Counted from the first letter of the stretch, positions 1-9,379 are shown. The stretch is 64,000 nt of DNA from Acidimicrobiaceae bacterium (GCA_003162475.1 PMOI01000004.1:367728-431727); one strand, 5' to 3'. Notes: generated by a model from the sequence alone, not told the origin. Translations and numbers: made by a program.

Positions 1-227
1 GCGCCCTGCACTGCGGCGACCGCGGCCTTCAGCAGTTCCGCGTGCCCGTCGTCAACGGCGTTGCAGGTTATGTCGACGACCATGTGATTTCCGTCGGGCT
101 CGACGACATCAAGCGCCGTCACCGCACCGCCGGCGTCGCTCACCGCGGTTGCCACCGAACCCAGCAGCGACGCGTTGTCCATCGCGACCCTCATCGTCAC
201 CGAATAGGAGGCACTGGGGATACTCAT
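1..227 (-). CDS. NAD-dependent malic enzyme, N-terminal ACT domain (partial)
   Basis: The minus strand opens with ATG at 227 and stays open to the window edge, so only about 75 residues are visible. The peptide begins MSIPSASYSVTMRV and continues with a beta-alpha-beta pattern ending in 'VVDITCNAVDDGHAELL'. This matches the ACT-domain extension found in front of actinobacterial NAD-dependent malic enzymes, which decarboxylate malate to pyruvate; the catalytic part lies outside the window. A clear AAGGAG ribosome-binding site sits about 10 bases upstream of the start. The ORF track misses this gene because it has no stop codon inside the window. Another ACT-fused enzyme is possible but less likely. 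Confidence 0.72.
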   Translation of the reverse strand, partial: MSIPSASYSVTMRVAMDNASLLGSVATAVSDAGGAVTALDVVEPDGNHMVVDITCNAVDDGHAELLKAAVAAVQG

Positions 228-570
228 CGTTGCGACGACTCCTTATAGAGATCACGAGTGGAGTGTCGAGTCACTAATGACGACGGTGGACTTTCAAACT
301 CGTAGCTGGACTCTTTTTCAATGTTACAGGTGCACACTTGACGTCAGAAAGAGAAGAAGTGAAACGACCTATTTGTTCGTCGCGATTGGTGAAGGCGGTT
401 TCAGGGGGTGGGCGAGAGCTCGGCGAGCTTATCCAAGCGCCACGTATAGCCAAGGTTCTCGCGCGATCGTCCGTTGAGGCTTCACCGAATTCTTAGAACG
501 TCTTCTTCTGACTAAAGGGAACTTTGAGATCGTTGTTGTGAGCCGAACTGGTCGAGATCACGGTCCGGCA
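228..570. other. Gene-free stretch
   Basis: This interval separates the malic enzyme start from the 3' end of the SRPBCC-like gene. It should hold the malic enzyme promoter. The short plus-strand ORF at 277-477 has no ribosome-binding site and an arginine- and serine-rich composition without domain character, so it was not called. Confidence 0.4.
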
Positions 571-1092
571 CTAAGGCGCTCCAGGAGCCGTCGGGCCGCT
601 CTCGCCTGCTTCGAGGCTCGTCGCCACCCGCGCGAGGAACGAGCGCACCGTCGATTGTGCTACTCGGTTCAACAGAGCGCGGTCGAGAGCAAGACCAACG
701 TCGCCAAACGGGGGTAAGTAGGTGGCGGCGAGCGTGAGGCGGCAACTCTGCGAACTGAGCGGGGCTAACTCAAGGTCACCATTGAGCACCGGAAACCAGC
801 CCGCTAGACCGGTCGCCCTCCAGACGAGCGGCACCACACGGGCTTCCTCTCGTTCACGTGTCGGCCCAACAGTCACTTCGACCTCTCGGGTCATGCGCCC
901 ACCGGCCCAGGCCGGACCAATCTGCAGGCGCAACGCCTCGCCATCATCCTCTGCCGCGCTCGCCAAGTCGGACAGCCACTTTTCGGCGCGGGCAAATCGC
1001 TCTCGAATGGTCGCGAGCGGCAGCGGGACGTCGATAAAGTCCAGGATGAAAATGACGCCTCGCCGTTCGACAGCCCCCGTTCGCGCACCCAT
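571..1092 (-). CDS. SRPBCC-like hypothetical protein
   Basis: This is a 173-residue protein whose central and C-terminal parts ('VEVTVGPTREREEARVVPL', 'FPVLNGDLELAPLS') show the alternating strands and final amphipathic helix ('VAQSTVRSFLARVATSL') of an SRPBCC/polyketide-cyclase-type lipid-binding fold. No catalytic residues are recognisable, so no function is assigned. I chose the ATG at 1092. The longer reading in the ORF track starts inside the tRNA-like fragment at 1223-1262, and its first 59 residues look like translated tRNA and spacer. The start has no strong ribosome-binding site. The gene lies just downstream of the FAD/Fe-S oxidase on the same strand. Confidence 0.55.
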   Translation of the reverse strand: MGARTGAVERRGVIFILDFIDVPLPLATIRERFARAEKWLSDLASAAEDDGEALRLQIGPAWAGGRMTREVEVTVGPTREREEARVVPLVWRATGLAGWFPVLNGDLELAPLSSQSCRLTLAATYLPPFGDVGLALDRALLNRVAQSTVRSFLARVATSLEAGESGPTAPGAP

Positions 1093-1222
1093 GAATCTGA
1101 GGGTAGAGGCCGTGGTGGAAGCGGCGATAGAGACGAAGGTCCTTTCCTCAGCGCACCTAATTAATGTCCGTGACCCGGGGATAATGGTTGGGCATCTAGC
1201 GCGAATGACTCCCAAACTCCTG

Positions 1223-1262
1223 GTAAGCCACCTGGGTCTCGATCCCGACACCTTGGGATTAC
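1223..1262 (-). repeat. tRNA-Lys 3'-end fragment (attachment-site scar), copy 1
   Basis: Read on the minus strand, this is TAATCCCAAGGTG followed by a T-arm (CGGGATCGAGACCC) and part of an acceptor strand. It is the 3' half of a tRNA without the 5' half or the anticodon. The same sequence recurs near 14.95, 18.0, 20.3 and 31.1 kb. Here the repeat begins exactly at the TAA stop codon of the FAD/Fe-S oxidase gene. It is the shortest copy, because the AAAA preceding the common core elsewhere is missing. Confidence 0.7.
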
Positions 1263-4180
1263 TGCCCACCGCACTGTTTGGTTTGCAGAAGATCGGCTAG
1301 TAACTCCGCCGTTGAAGTCGTTTCTAGTTTGGCGAGTTCACTCGCCTGAAGCTGACAACTGAAACCATCCAATATCACGGGACCATCGAGTGCACTGCGA
1401 ACAATGCCTGGCAGGAACCGGTCTTGGGCGATCTCACGCGATAGTTCGTCGTGCTCTTTTTGGAAGCCGAACGATCCGGCGAGCCCGCAGCATCCAAGGT
1501 CGAGCACTTCGACATTGAAACCCGCGCTGGCGAGTACCCGCTCGTCCGACGACGTTGTTCGCACCGCTCGCTGGTGACAGTGGGGATGAATGCTCACGCG
1601 TTGATTGGACGCTTCGATTGGTGGGACCCAACCGATTGCCTCAAGGTGCTCGCTCAGACTACGACTGAGTGATGCCAGTTTGGCGGCCCGAGGATCGTCG
1701 GGGAGGAGCTTGGGCATCTCGTCTCGAAAGACGGCCAGACAACTTGGCTCGGGCACCACGATCGGAATTTCCGCGCTGATCAATGCGTCAAGAGCATCGA
1801 GGACTTTGCGCGCCGCGGAGGTCGCGAGACTTAGCATCCCCGAGTCGTAGAGCGGGCGCCCACAACAGGCCCACTGGCGAGGTAGCGCCACACGCTCGCC
1901 GGCGTATTCGAGAACCTGAACCGTCGCGTCGCCCCGCGCCGGCAAATAAATGTCAGTGAACGTGTCGGGCCAGAGCACGACGCTGGGTCTCGTTTCATCG
2001 CGCAACTTTGCCGCGACGGCGCCGTGACGAAAGCTCTTTTTAGCGAATGCCGGGACCTCACGTCGTTGGCTGATGCCGGCGAGACGTTTGAGCAACGCAC
2101 CCGTGATCCGATTGCGCAGCAGTCCGTTCGCCGTTCTCGGAATCCTTGAGGCGACCCGCCCGGACCACGGGATGAGTCCGAGCGCGTACGCGGACAGGGG
2201 CCGTAGACGCTTCGAGTAGTAGTGGAAGAGGAACTCTGACTTGTAGGTCGCCATGTCAACCTGCGTCGGACAGTCGACCGCGCATCCCTTGCACGAAAGG
2301 CAGAGATCCAGCGCCTCAAAGACCTCTTTATTCCTCCACGTTTCGGGTGTCGTCTCGCCCTGGAATAACTCGCCCAATAGTTTGGCTCGACCCCTGGTTG
2401 AGTGTTTCTCATCGTGCGTCACCCGGTACGACGGACACATCACCGCGATCGTTTCGCTGCGACAGCGCCCCACACCGACGCAGCGTTCGGCGGCCTGTTG
2501 CAGGGAACCGCCGTCCTGCGCGAACGAGAAGCCCGTCGGCAGCAGCGTGGACGTGCGATAGCGAGGACCGTAGCGAATATTGGTGTCGAGGGGGAAAGCA
2601 TCGATCACCTTGCCGGGATTCATTCTTCCTCTCGGATCCCACGCGTACTTAAAGCGCCGGAACGCCTCCATCAGCTCGGGGCTGTACATGCGAGCGAGCA
2701 GTTCGCCTCGACTCTGGCCGTCGCCGTGCTCCCCTGAAATCGAGCCGCCCAAGGAGACACAGAGATCAGCTGCGCGTTCGACAAAGGCTCGGTACTTCTT
2801 GAGTCCCTCGACGCTCGACAGGTCAAAGTTGTTGCGGGTGTGCACACATCCCTGGCCAAAATGTCCGTACCAGGCACCGGAGTAGTCGAACTCCGCCCAC
2901 AGATCTCTGATGCCTCGTAGGTAGCGACCGAGGTTCTTGGGCGCGACCGCCGCGTCTTCCCATCCTTCGTAGTTCACCGCTTGGCCCTTGGGATGTGCGG
3001 TCGCGCCAAGACCCGATTCGCGTACCCGCCAGACCCGGTCTTGATCTGCTTCATCGAGCAGGGTCACCGTGCGCACGTTCGATGGCAAACTCTGCACGAG
3101 TTCGTCGGCCATCAGTTCCGCTTGAGCTGCACTCTCTGCACCAACCTCCGCCAAGATCCAACCCTCGCCTTCAGGCAAGAGACGAAGATTCTCGACATTG
3201 AGGTTGGCGTGTCGCATTTGTTCCACGAGTCGTGCGTCGAAACCCTCGAGCCCGATGAGATCAAAGCGCAAGAGTTCGGGCACGTGGTCAGCGGCTTCGT
3301 AGATGCTGTCGTAGCCCAACACGACTAAGACCCGGTGGCGAGGCCAGGGCGAGAGCAACACGGTGATCTCGGTGACGAGTGCGCACGTCGACTCGGTGCC
3401 GACCATGGCCCGTGCGAGGTGAAAGCCGTTTTCGGGGAGAAGTTGTTCGAGGTTGTACCCCGAGACCCTTCGAGAGATCGAAGGGTACCCCGATTGAATG
3501 TCATTGGCGAACTCGCGGCGCAGCGTGCGTAGTTCACGGATGATCCTCCCGGCGTCACCTTCAGTACTCGCGAGGTTCAGGTACTCGTCGTCGGAGCGCC
3601 CCAGTACCATGCGCTCACCCCCGTAGGTGATGACGACGAGTTCTTCGACGTTGTCAACGGTTTTACCGGCGTAGAGCGCGTGCGTGCCGCACGAGTTATT
3701 GCCCACCATGCCGCCAATCGTGCACCACGCGTGCGTTGCGGGGTCGGGCCCGAACGTAAGGTCGAGTGCTCGAGCTACGGCGTTGAGATCGTCGAGCACT
3801 ACGCCTGGCTGAACTCTCGCGGTGTGGTTCACGGCATCAATCTCGAGTATTTGATTCATGTGGCGACTCATATCCACGATCACCGCGACGTTGCAGGCTT
3901 GTCCCGCCAGACTGGTGCCCGCACCTCGGCCGAGAATCGGTGCGTCGTAGCGTCGACAGACGTCAACGATGCTTTGCACGTCCCTTTCGTCCAAGGGGAA
4001 GGTGACCCCTAACGGCACTTGCCGGTAGTTGGACGAGTCCGTTGCGTAAATGCCGCGCGTGGCCCCATCAAAGTGAACTTCTCCACGAACGACCTCGGTC
4101 AGATCACGTTCTAAGGAACGACGAGTCGCTTCGTCAACACCCGACCTGTCAATATCATCGCCGGGTTCATAGGTCACCAC
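1259..4180 (-). CDS. FAD-binding and Fe-S oxidase, D-lactate/glycolate dehydrogenase type
   Basis: This 973-residue protein fuses a GlcD-like flavin half to a GlcF-like iron-sulfur half, as in the YdiJ/D-lactate dehydrogenase family. The FAD-binding PCMH domain is visible at about residues 55-270 (GRGAGTS at 84-90, GGMVGNNSCG at 156-165), followed by the FAD-oxidase C domain. A ferredoxin-like segment near residue 630 carries CLSCKGCAVDCP. Two CCG-type cysteine motifs follow (WACCGRP, and HPHCHQ with DLGCCG at about 865-899). It probably oxidises a 2-hydroxy acid such as D-lactate or D-2-hydroxyglutarate and passes electrons to the respiratory chain. Its stop codon coincides with a tRNA-Lys scar, so the natural C-terminus may have been replaced. 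The exact substrate cannot be read from the sequence. Confidence 0.87.
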   Translation of the reverse strand: MVTYEPGDDIDRSGVDEATRRSLERDLTEVVRGEVHFDGATRGIYATDSSNYRQVPLGVTFPLDERDVQSIVDVCRRYDAPILGRGAGTSLAGQACNVAVIVDMSRHMNQILEIDAVNHTARVQPGVVLDDLNAVARALDLTFGPDPATHAWCTIGGMVGNNSCGTHALYAGKTVDNVEELVVITYGGERMVLGRSDDEYLNLASTEGDAGRIIRELRTLRREFANDIQSGYPSISRRVSGYNLEQLLPENGFHLARAMVGTESTCALVTEITVLLSPWPRHRVLVVLGYDSIYEAADHVPELLRFDLIGLEGFDARLVEQMRHANLNVENLRLLPEGEGWILAEVGAESAAQAELMADELVQSLPSNVRTVTLLDEADQDRVWRVRESGLGATAHPKGQAVNYEGWEDAAVAPKNLGRYLRGIRDLWAEFDYSGAWYGHFGQGCVHTRNNFDLSSVEGLKKYRAFVERAADLCVSLGGSISGEHGDGQSRGELLARMYSPELMEAFRRFKYAWDPRGRMNPGKVIDAFPLDTNIRYGPRYRTSTLLPTGFSFAQDGGSLQQAAERCVGVGRCRSETIAVMCPSYRVTHDEKHSTRGRAKLLGELFQGETTPETWRNKEVFEALDLCLSCKGCAVDCPTQVDMATYKSEFLFHYYSKRLRPLSAYALGLIPWSGRVASRIPRTANGLLRNRITGALLKRLAGISQRREVPAFAKKSFRHGAVAAKLRDETRPSVVLWPDTFTDIYLPARGDATVQVLEYAGERVALPRQWACCGRPLYDSGMLSLATSAARKVLDALDALISAEIPIVVPEPSCLAVFRDEMPKLLPDDPRAAKLASLSRSLSEHLEAIGWVPPIEASNQRVSIHPHCHQRAVRTTSSDERVLASAGFNVEVLDLGCCGLAGSFGFQKEHDELSREIAQDRFLPGIVRSALDGPVILDGFSCQLQASELAKLETTSTAELLADLLQTKQCGGQ

Positions 4181-4239
4181 TTCGTGTCTTTCTGCTTGGG
4201 TAAGAGGTCCTTCGCGCGACCACTACGACGGTGAACGCT

Positions 4240-5091
4240 TTACGCTTGGCCGATCAAGCTTCGCTGAGAACCAAGACCGTCGATGGATAGTTCAACCACG
4301 TCACCCTCAGCGAGAAACGGAACGTCATCGTGACCGAGCGAAACGCCGGCCGGGGTACCAGTGTTGATGAGGTCTCCAGGTTCCAAAACCATGAACTGAC
4401 TGAGATACCAGACGATGTAGTTGACGTCGAAGATCATGTCACTCGTCGAGCCATTTTGTCGGGTTATCCCGTTTACGCTGAGGCGCAGACCGAGATTCTG
4501 CGGAGTATCGATCTCGTCAGCAGTGACGAGCCACGGGCCGAGTGGATTGAACGTTTCACAAGACTTGCCCTTGTCCCATTGGCCGCCCCGTTCGAGTTGG
4601 AACTCGCGCTCGGAAACGTCGTGGGATAAACAGTAACCGGCTATGACGTCGCGAGATTCGTCGGGCGAGCTGAGGTATCGAGCACGTTTTCCAATGACCA
4701 CACCGAGTTCAACTTCCCAGTCGGTCTGCGTGGAGCCTCGCGGCACGAGAACCTGGTCGTTAGGCCCAATGACGCAATTGGGTGCCTTCATAAACAAAAT
4801 GGGCTCTTTGGGAATGGCGCTTCCCGTCTCGGTGGCATGGTCGCGATAATTCAGACCGACGCAGATCACCTTCTCAGGCTTCGAGATTGGCGATCCAAAT
4901 CGGACGTCACCTTGTATCTCGTCCTCGGCGCCAAAGCTTTTGAGAAAGGACTGCAACTCGTTCACTGAATCGCGTTGCCAGAAATTGCCGTCAATGTCGC
5001 CGAACTGATCAGGTAGCGCCAATAGTTCACCGTGTGGGCCCACGACGGCTGCTCTTTCCCGGCCGAAATCTCCAACGCGAACCAGCTTCAT
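4240..5091 (-). CDS. Fumarylacetoacetate hydrolase family protein
   Basis: The 283-residue product has the FAH fold throughout. It has a short N-terminal strand domain, then 'VICVGLNYRDHATE' near residue 75, and the metal-binding acidic motif 'DWEVELGVVIGK'. 'GYCLSHDVSERE' and the C-terminal 'GDLINTGTPAGVSLG' follow. The family cleaves or decarboxylates 2,4-diketo acids and 2-oxo-3-deoxy acids with Mg2+ (for example diketo-deoxy-fuconate hydrolases and 2-hydroxyhepta-diene-dioate isomerases). I chose the ATG at 5091 because AGAGGA lies six bases upstream; the track uses a TTG one codon earlier. It is transcribed away from the operator at 5229 and may be part of the same regulon. Confidence 0.86.
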   Translation of the reverse strand: MKLVRVGDFGRERAAVVGPHGELLALPDQFGDIDGNFWQRDSVNELQSFLKSFGAEDEIQGDVRFGSPISKPEKVICVGLNYRDHATETGSAIPKEPILFMKAPNCVIGPNDQVLVPRGSTQTDWEVELGVVIGKRARYLSSPDESRDVIAGYCLSHDVSEREFQLERGGQWDKGKSCETFNPLGPWLVTADEIDTPQNLGLRLSVNGITRQNGSTSDMIFDVNYIVWYLSQFMVLEPGDLINTGTPAGVSLGHDDVPFLAEGDVVELSIDGLGSQRSLIGQA

Positions 5092-5495
5092 CAAAGTTCC
5101 TCTCGTCGTACGCTCGACGCGACAATTTTCATAGCGTCATCGTCGCGAACCGCTCCTACATAACCAAAATGCCACCCTGCTCCAATGACGGATGAGCCCA
5201 GTCTGGCTAAAGTACGGTGGCAATAATTAAATGAAAGCGACTTTCATTTCGAATGCTAACACTGAGTCGTCGTACCCACAATCACGCCATTGTGACCAGG
5301 CATGACGGGCCTTGAACGTCCGACGTCACGCAAGTTCTTGCGCGAAAGCCAGTAGATATCACGTGTCAGCGCCGTGTCCAAATGATGTTGCATGCTCAAA
5401 CAAACTGTGATAGGCATTCAAAGATGAAATTGAAAGTTCATATCAGTGAATGAAAGTGCAGAACTTCCGTTGATCTTTCGAACGAAACTCGAACT
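5092..5495. promoter_or_regulatory. Divergent control region between the FAH gene and the DapA-type gene
   Basis: This 400-base gene-free stretch lies between divergent genes and is AT-rich relative to its surroundings. It contains the strong palindrome at 5229-5249 and isolated half-site-like elements (ATGAAA near 5425 and AATGAAAGT near 5450) just upstream of the DapA-type gene. No confident -10/-35 pair could be fixed by eye. Confidence 0.5.
5229..5249. promoter_or_regulatory. Palindromic operator, copy 1
   Basis: A perfect inverted repeat of AAATGAAAG and CTTTCATTT is separated by the three bases CGA. The same arms recur at 10387-10407 with spacer TCA. Both copies lie upstream of genes of one catabolic cluster that encodes an IclR-family regulator, so this is most likely its binding site. 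Confidence 0.75.
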
Positions 5496-6452
5496 GTGAC
5501 GGCTCGAGCAGAACTACGAGGTGTACTGCCAGTCCTGCAGGCTCCGTTTGATGATGACGATCGTCTCGATGAAGGCGCGCTCGCCAAAGAGATCGAATGG
5601 GTTTTCGGCTGCGGCGTGAACGGCGTGGTTCTTGGCATGGTGTCGGAAGTCCTGCGCCTGTCTGATGACGAGAGGTTTCAGTTTGCCGAGGCGACGTGCA
5701 AGCACGCAGCTGGCCTGGGGCCGGTCGTGGTAAGTGTCGGCGCGGAGAGCACGTCCGTCGCGGTTGATCGCGCCAAGCATGCTGCTGCGGTCGGTGCGAG
5801 CGCCCTTATGGCGACGCCGCCGCTCTTGGCCGCTGGCGCCACGGAGCTTGGACTCGAGCAGTACTTCAGCGCAATCCTGCGGGCCGTTGATCTGCCCCTC
5901 ATCGTCCAAGACGCGAGTGGCTACGTCGGTCGGGGTCTTTCCATCGATCTCCAGGTGCGCCTCTTCGAGGAGTTTGGCGATCGAGCGCAGTTCAAGCCCG
6001 AAGGCCCACCAGTTGGGATTTCGATCAGTTCGATCTTGGAAAAGACCCAGGGCAGGGCTCGTATTTTCGAAGGCCTAGGTGGAGCGGCGCTAATCGAGAG
6101 TTACCGACGCGGCGTTGTCGGGAGCATGCCCGCGGCCGACCTGTGTTGGGCAGTCGTTGCCATGTGGCGTGCGCTCGAGCGCGGTGACTTCGCGCGCGCG
6201 TACGAAATCTCAGCTCCACTTTCGGCACTGATCGGGATGCAGACGAGTCTTGACGCCTTCGTGGCCATCGAGAAGCATCTTCTGGTACGCCAAGGGGTGA
6301 TTCCTCGAGCACTGTGCCGAGGGCCAGTCGGCTTCGCTGTTGAAGGTGAGACGTTAGCTGAAGTAGATCGGCTTTTCGATCGCCTTCACTTGATCGCAAG
6401 CGACGACCTCCCTCAAGTCCCGGAACAGAATGAGTTGGTTCCGGCGGATTGA
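5496..6452 (+). CDS. DapA/N-acetylneuraminate lyase family enzyme
   Basis: The 318-residue TIM-barrel protein belongs to the class I Schiff-base lyase/synthase family (dihydrodipicolinate synthase and 2-oxo-3-deoxy-acid aldolases). The likely Schiff-base lysine is K167 in QFKPEG, and Y143 sits near the usual catalytic tyrosine position. The N-terminal loop 'GMVSEVLRLSDDER' corresponds to the family's substrate-binding GTTGE region but is diverged, which argues against true DapA. It is the first gene of the plus-strand cluster that continues with the amino-acid importer. The start is GTG at 5496 without a good ribosome-binding site, so it is uncertain. A lyase for a 2-oxo acid from the imported compound is the best guess. 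Confidence 0.8.
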   Translation: MTARAELRGVLPVLQAPFDDDDRLDEGALAKEIEWVFGCGVNGVVLGMVSEVLRLSDDERFQFAEATCKHAAGLGPVVVSVGAESTSVAVDRAKHAAAVGASALMATPPLLAAGATELGLEQYFSAILRAVDLPLIVQDASGYVGRGLSIDLQVRLFEEFGDRAQFKPEGPPVGISISSILEKTQGRARIFEGLGGAALIESYRRGVVGSMPAADLCWAVVAMWRALERGDFARAYEISAPLSALIGMQTSLDAFVAIEKHLLVRQGVIPRALCRGPVGFAVEGETLAEVDRLFDRLHLIASDDLPQVPEQNELVPAD

Positions 6453-6568
6453 TTGAGTTGCGACCACGGGAGGAGAGCAGCAGGGCGCAGATTGTAACGA
6501 ATGGCATCGACGAAGTCCATCAGGAAACCACTTGGCTGTGGTTCAAACAAGTAAAGCGAGGATTGAAT

Positions 6569-7426
6569 ATGTTTGGATTGAATATCGGTTATGGGAAAAA
6601 GCGGCTAGCGCTCGCGTCGATCGTCGCGATCGCCGGAGTCGTTGCTAGCGGCTACAGTGCGTCCGCTGCATCGCGGCAGAACAAGTCATCGAACAACGAG
6701 TTAGCCACAATTCAGAAGGCCGGGGTCATCACCATTGGTGTGGCGCAGGACCCCCCTTTCGAGTTCACGACTACTTCAGGCACGTGGACTTCGTTCGATC
6801 CAATTCTGGACCAGAAACTCGCTGCCTATCTTCACGTCAAGGTGCAATTCGTTAGCACGGGTTGGACTGGCATCGTGGCGGGATTGCAGACCGGCAGGTA
6901 CGACATCATTGGGGCTGACATCAATGCGACGGCCGCTCGCGAGAAGGTAATCGCCTTCACTAGTCCTTACTATGAGACTGGCACGTCGTTCTTCGCGCTT
7001 GCAAGCAACGCAAAGAAGCTGAATTCCATCGCGTCCCTGAACAATTCGAGCGTCACGGTTGCCGTCGTCACCGGCTCTGATAACCAAACTGCGGTGACCA
7101 AGTACTTGCCGAAAGCAAGCATGAGGGCCCTTCCAAATGGAAGCATTGCAAACTTGATATCAGAGGTAGTGAGCGGTAGGTCGGAAGTCCTAGCTACCTC
7201 AACCTATTTGGCACCTGCGCTTGTGTCTAAATATCACTTGACTGTCATCCCGCCTCTCGCTCAGTCACCAAATGGCGTCCTTCCCGTGGGAGTCGCTTGG
7301 GGAGTACCGAAGGGCCAGTCGCAACTACTTGCAAAAATCAACACATTCTTAAAAGCCGAAACGAAGAATGGCGATATTGCAAAACTTGAGAAGCAGTGGC
7401 TAACACCCGCAAACTCGCTCAAGTAA
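6569..7426 (+). CDS. Polar amino-acid ABC transporter substrate-binding protein
   Basis: A 285-residue secreted binding protein. The start is the ATG at 6569, preceded by GAGGA; the 40 extra residues in the ORF track lack signal-peptide character. A signal peptide with hydrophobic core 'LALASIVAIAGVVASG' ends near ASA-A at about residue 33. The mature part has the SBP type 3 hallmarks: 'AGVITIGVAQDPPFEF', 'YDIIGADINATAAREKVIAFTSPYY', and a C-terminal 'LEKQW' helix. It captures a polar amino acid outside the cell for the permease and ATPase encoded next. The downstream intergenic hairpin may protect its mRNA segment and raise its level above the membrane components. Confidence 0.9.
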   Translation: MFGLNIGYGKKRLALASIVAIAGVVASGYSASAASRQNKSSNNELATIQKAGVITIGVAQDPPFEFTTTSGTWTSFDPILDQKLAAYLHVKVQFVSTGWTGIVAGLQTGRYDIIGADINATAAREKVIAFTSPYYETGTSFFALASNAKKLNSIASLNNSSVTVAVVTGSDNQTAVTKYLPKASMRALPNGSIANLISEVVSGRSEVLATSTYLAPALVSKYHLTVIPPLAQSPNGVLPVGVAWGVPKGQSQLLAKINTFLKAETKNGDIAKLEKQWLTPANSLK

Positions 7427-7483
7427 TGGCGTGCGGCACCGTTCCGGCGATCGTTGCACGTCAGCAACAGCATTTTGCCAACG

Positions 7484-7522
7484 GGGCTCTGTGGACCGGG
7501 CGTTCGCCCGTCCACAGAGCCC
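7484..7522 (+). promoter_or_regulatory. Strong intercistronic stem-loop between binding protein and permease genes
   Basis: The arms GGGCTCTGTGGAC and GTCCACAGAGCCC pair perfectly and extend through GGGC/GCCC with one bulged C around a small loop. No T-run follows, so it is probably not a simple terminator. Hairpins at this position are known in other binding-protein operons to stabilise the upstream transcript and to dampen downstream expression. Confidence 0.7.
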
Positions 7523-7634
7523 ACAGTGCTGCTGAAATGGTCTCCACTTGCTCCGGGGTCGGGTTCATGAACGCGCTCGTTCGAAAGCCCGACGACTTTA
7601 GACCTCGAGAATTCGCATCGAATTGCACACGAGC

Positions 7635-8321
7635 ATGACCATCCTCGCGTCTGCTGCCTATCACTGGGACTGGGGGGCGGTCTTCAATCACAACGTCGAG
7701 AAACTCGGCCTCATTGGTCTGAAATACTCCCTTCTGGTGTGCGCACTTTCATTTGTTTTTGGTAGCGCCCTCGGGCTCCTGGTTGCCGGACTTCGACTTT
7801 CGCACAAGCCACCATTCGCGCAGATCGCGTATATCTACACAGACTTCTTTCGAACGACGCCAGTTCTGGTGCAACTGATCTGGGTTTTCTATGTACTACC
7901 AGTTCTTTTTGGATGGACGTTTTCTCCGGTCACCTCTGGCGTGATTGCCCTGTCCATGAATGCTGGCGCTTTCTTCGCTGAGGTATTTCGCGGCGGTATT
8001 GAGGCGATACCTCAGGGTCAATGGGACGCATCGAAGGTACTTGGTTATCGGCGTCGTTCAACAATAACGTGGGTCATTCTGCCGCAGGGAATGCGTAACG
8101 CTCTTCCCGCCACGGCCAATATCTTTATTAGCTTGCTAAAAGACTCGTCCCTTCTATCGGTGATAGCTGTACCTGAACTGACGTATCAGGTTCAAACGCA
8201 GGCGGCAGTGACGTTTCGACCCCTGGAGCTCTACACAGCATTGGCGGTGGCCTACTTCGTGCTCACCTATCCGTTGTCATTGACGTCGTCATGGCTCGAG
8301 CGACGGTTCCGCATCCGATGA
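7635..8321 (+). CDS. Polar amino-acid ABC transporter permease
   Basis: A 228-residue HisM/GlnP-type inner-membrane permease with about five membrane spans. The cytoplasmic EAA loop that docks on the ATPase is clear: '[18 protein letters not shown]' followed by [16 protein letters not shown]. The conserved early segment '[13 protein letters not shown]' is also present. Only one permease gene is present, so the channel is probably a homodimer. I chose ATG at 7635; a TTG at 7623 in the track is equally poor in ribosome-binding signals. Its end overlaps the start of the ATPase gene. Confidence 0.88.
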   Translation: MTILASAAYHWDWGAVFNHNVEKLGLIGLKYSLLVCALSFVFGSALGLLVAGLRLSHKPPFAQIAYIYTDFFRTTPVLVQLIWVFYVLPVLFGWTFSPVTSGVIALSMNAGAFFAEVFRGGIEAIPQGQWDASKVLGYRRRSTITWVILPQGMRNALPATANIFISLLKDSSLLSVIAVPELTYQVQTQAAVTFRPLELYTALAVAYFVLTYPLSLTSSWLERRFRIR

Positions 8322-9160
8322 CGTTCGAAAGCCACTTGGGTGATAGTGATGCAACGCGGATTGACGAGGTCGAACGCGCCAGAGTCTTTGGAGGAGCAAA
8401 GGCGATCGAATTTGTCGACGTTCATAAGGCGTTCGGCAAGAAGATCGTTCTTGATGGCGTCGATCTTGCGGTCTCTGAGGGGGAAGTGCTCGTTCTCATC
8501 GGCCCAAGTGGGAGCGGGAAGTCGACTCTCCTCCGCTGCATCGCACGTCTCTTGCCGATTGACTCGGGAGAGATCCGGATCGGGGGCCAGGTAATTCAAG
8601 ATGGTGCAGCCGGCTGGCGCAGACGGAGGGACATCACGAGGAGTTCGGGAATGCTGCGGAAGGAGGTCGGCATGGTCTTTCAAAACTTCAACCTGTTTCC
8701 GCACAAGACCGCGTGTGAAAATGTCGCGATGGGCCTTCGACTCGTGCGCCAGTTGCCCAAGGACGAGGCATACAAAAACGCTGTGGAGGGGCTGACGCGA
8801 ATAGGCCTCGGAGAGCATCTTGACCAATATCCGGGCCAGCTATCTGGCGGCCAGCAGCAGCGTGTAGCTATCGCGCGAGCGCTCGCTCTGCGCCCCCATG
8901 TGATGTTGTTCGACGAGGTGACGTCGGCGCTCGACCCGGAGCTCGTTGGAGAGGTGTTGAACGTCATGCGGGAGTTGGCGCAATCTGGGATGACAATGCT
9001 TGTCGTCACGCACGAGATGGGCTTCGCTCGTGATGTCGCCGATCGTGTGATCATGATGGACGGGGGCATGATCGTGGAGGAGGGTTCTCCCACGAGCCTC
9101 TTAACGCATCCCGTTCACGCAAGAACACAGCAGTTCCTCCAGCGCGTTGTCGATCGTTGA
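8318..9160 (+). CDS. Polar amino-acid ABC transporter ATP-binding protein
   Basis: A 280-residue ATPase of the GlnQ/HisP type that energises the importer. It shows Walker A (GPSGSGKST), the Q-loop ([10 protein letters not shown]), the signature LSGGQQQR, Walker B ([12 protein letters not shown]) and the switch histidine (VVTHEM). The ATG at 8318 overlaps the permease stop as ATGA, which suggests translational coupling; the upstream in-frame ATG at 8291 lies inside the permease gene. An insert of about 20 residues ('[18 protein letters not shown]') before the Q-loop is typical of the amino-acid ATPases. It forms one transcription unit with the binding protein and permease. Confidence 0.9.
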   Translation: MTFESHLGDSDATRIDEVERARVFGGAKAIEFVDVHKAFGKKIVLDGVDLAVSEGEVLVLIGPSGSGKSTLLRCIARLLPIDSGEIRIGGQVIQDGAAGWRRRRDITRSSGMLRKEVGMVFQNFNLFPHKTACENVAMGLRLVRQLPKDEAYKNAVEGLTRIGLGEHLDQYPGQLSGGQQQRVAIARALALRPHVMLFDEVTSALDPELVGEVLNVMRELAQSGMTMLVVTHEMGFARDVADRVIMMDGGMIVEEGSPTSLLTHPVHARTQQFLQRVVDR

Positions 9161-9379
9161 TCCACGTAGCGAGCGAACGTTGCACGTGGCCGAGCGGATT
9201 AGCGTGGCAGCGCTGCAGAACTGCGCGTAAGTTCTTCAAGCCCGAGTCGAACGCATGCCCTGATCAAAGCACCTCAGGCGGTAAGGTCGCTCATGTAGGT
9301 GTCGAGCGCTGGAACTTTGGAAAGCGACGTCCAGAGACGGCCGCGACATGCCCGGAAAACGTTCGAAAGGAGTTTGCGC

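Noticed and set aside
1093-1269. N-terminal extension of the SRPBCC-like gene
   Set aside because: These residues are translated tRNA-like sequence (NPKVSGS) and spacer. The sequence only becomes protein-like from the ATG at 1092.
722-1300. 192-residue plus-strand ORF over the SRPBCC-like gene and tRNA fragment
   Set aside because: Shadow of the minus-strand genes; Arg/Ser/Thr-rich without domain character, and its end crosses the tRNA scar.
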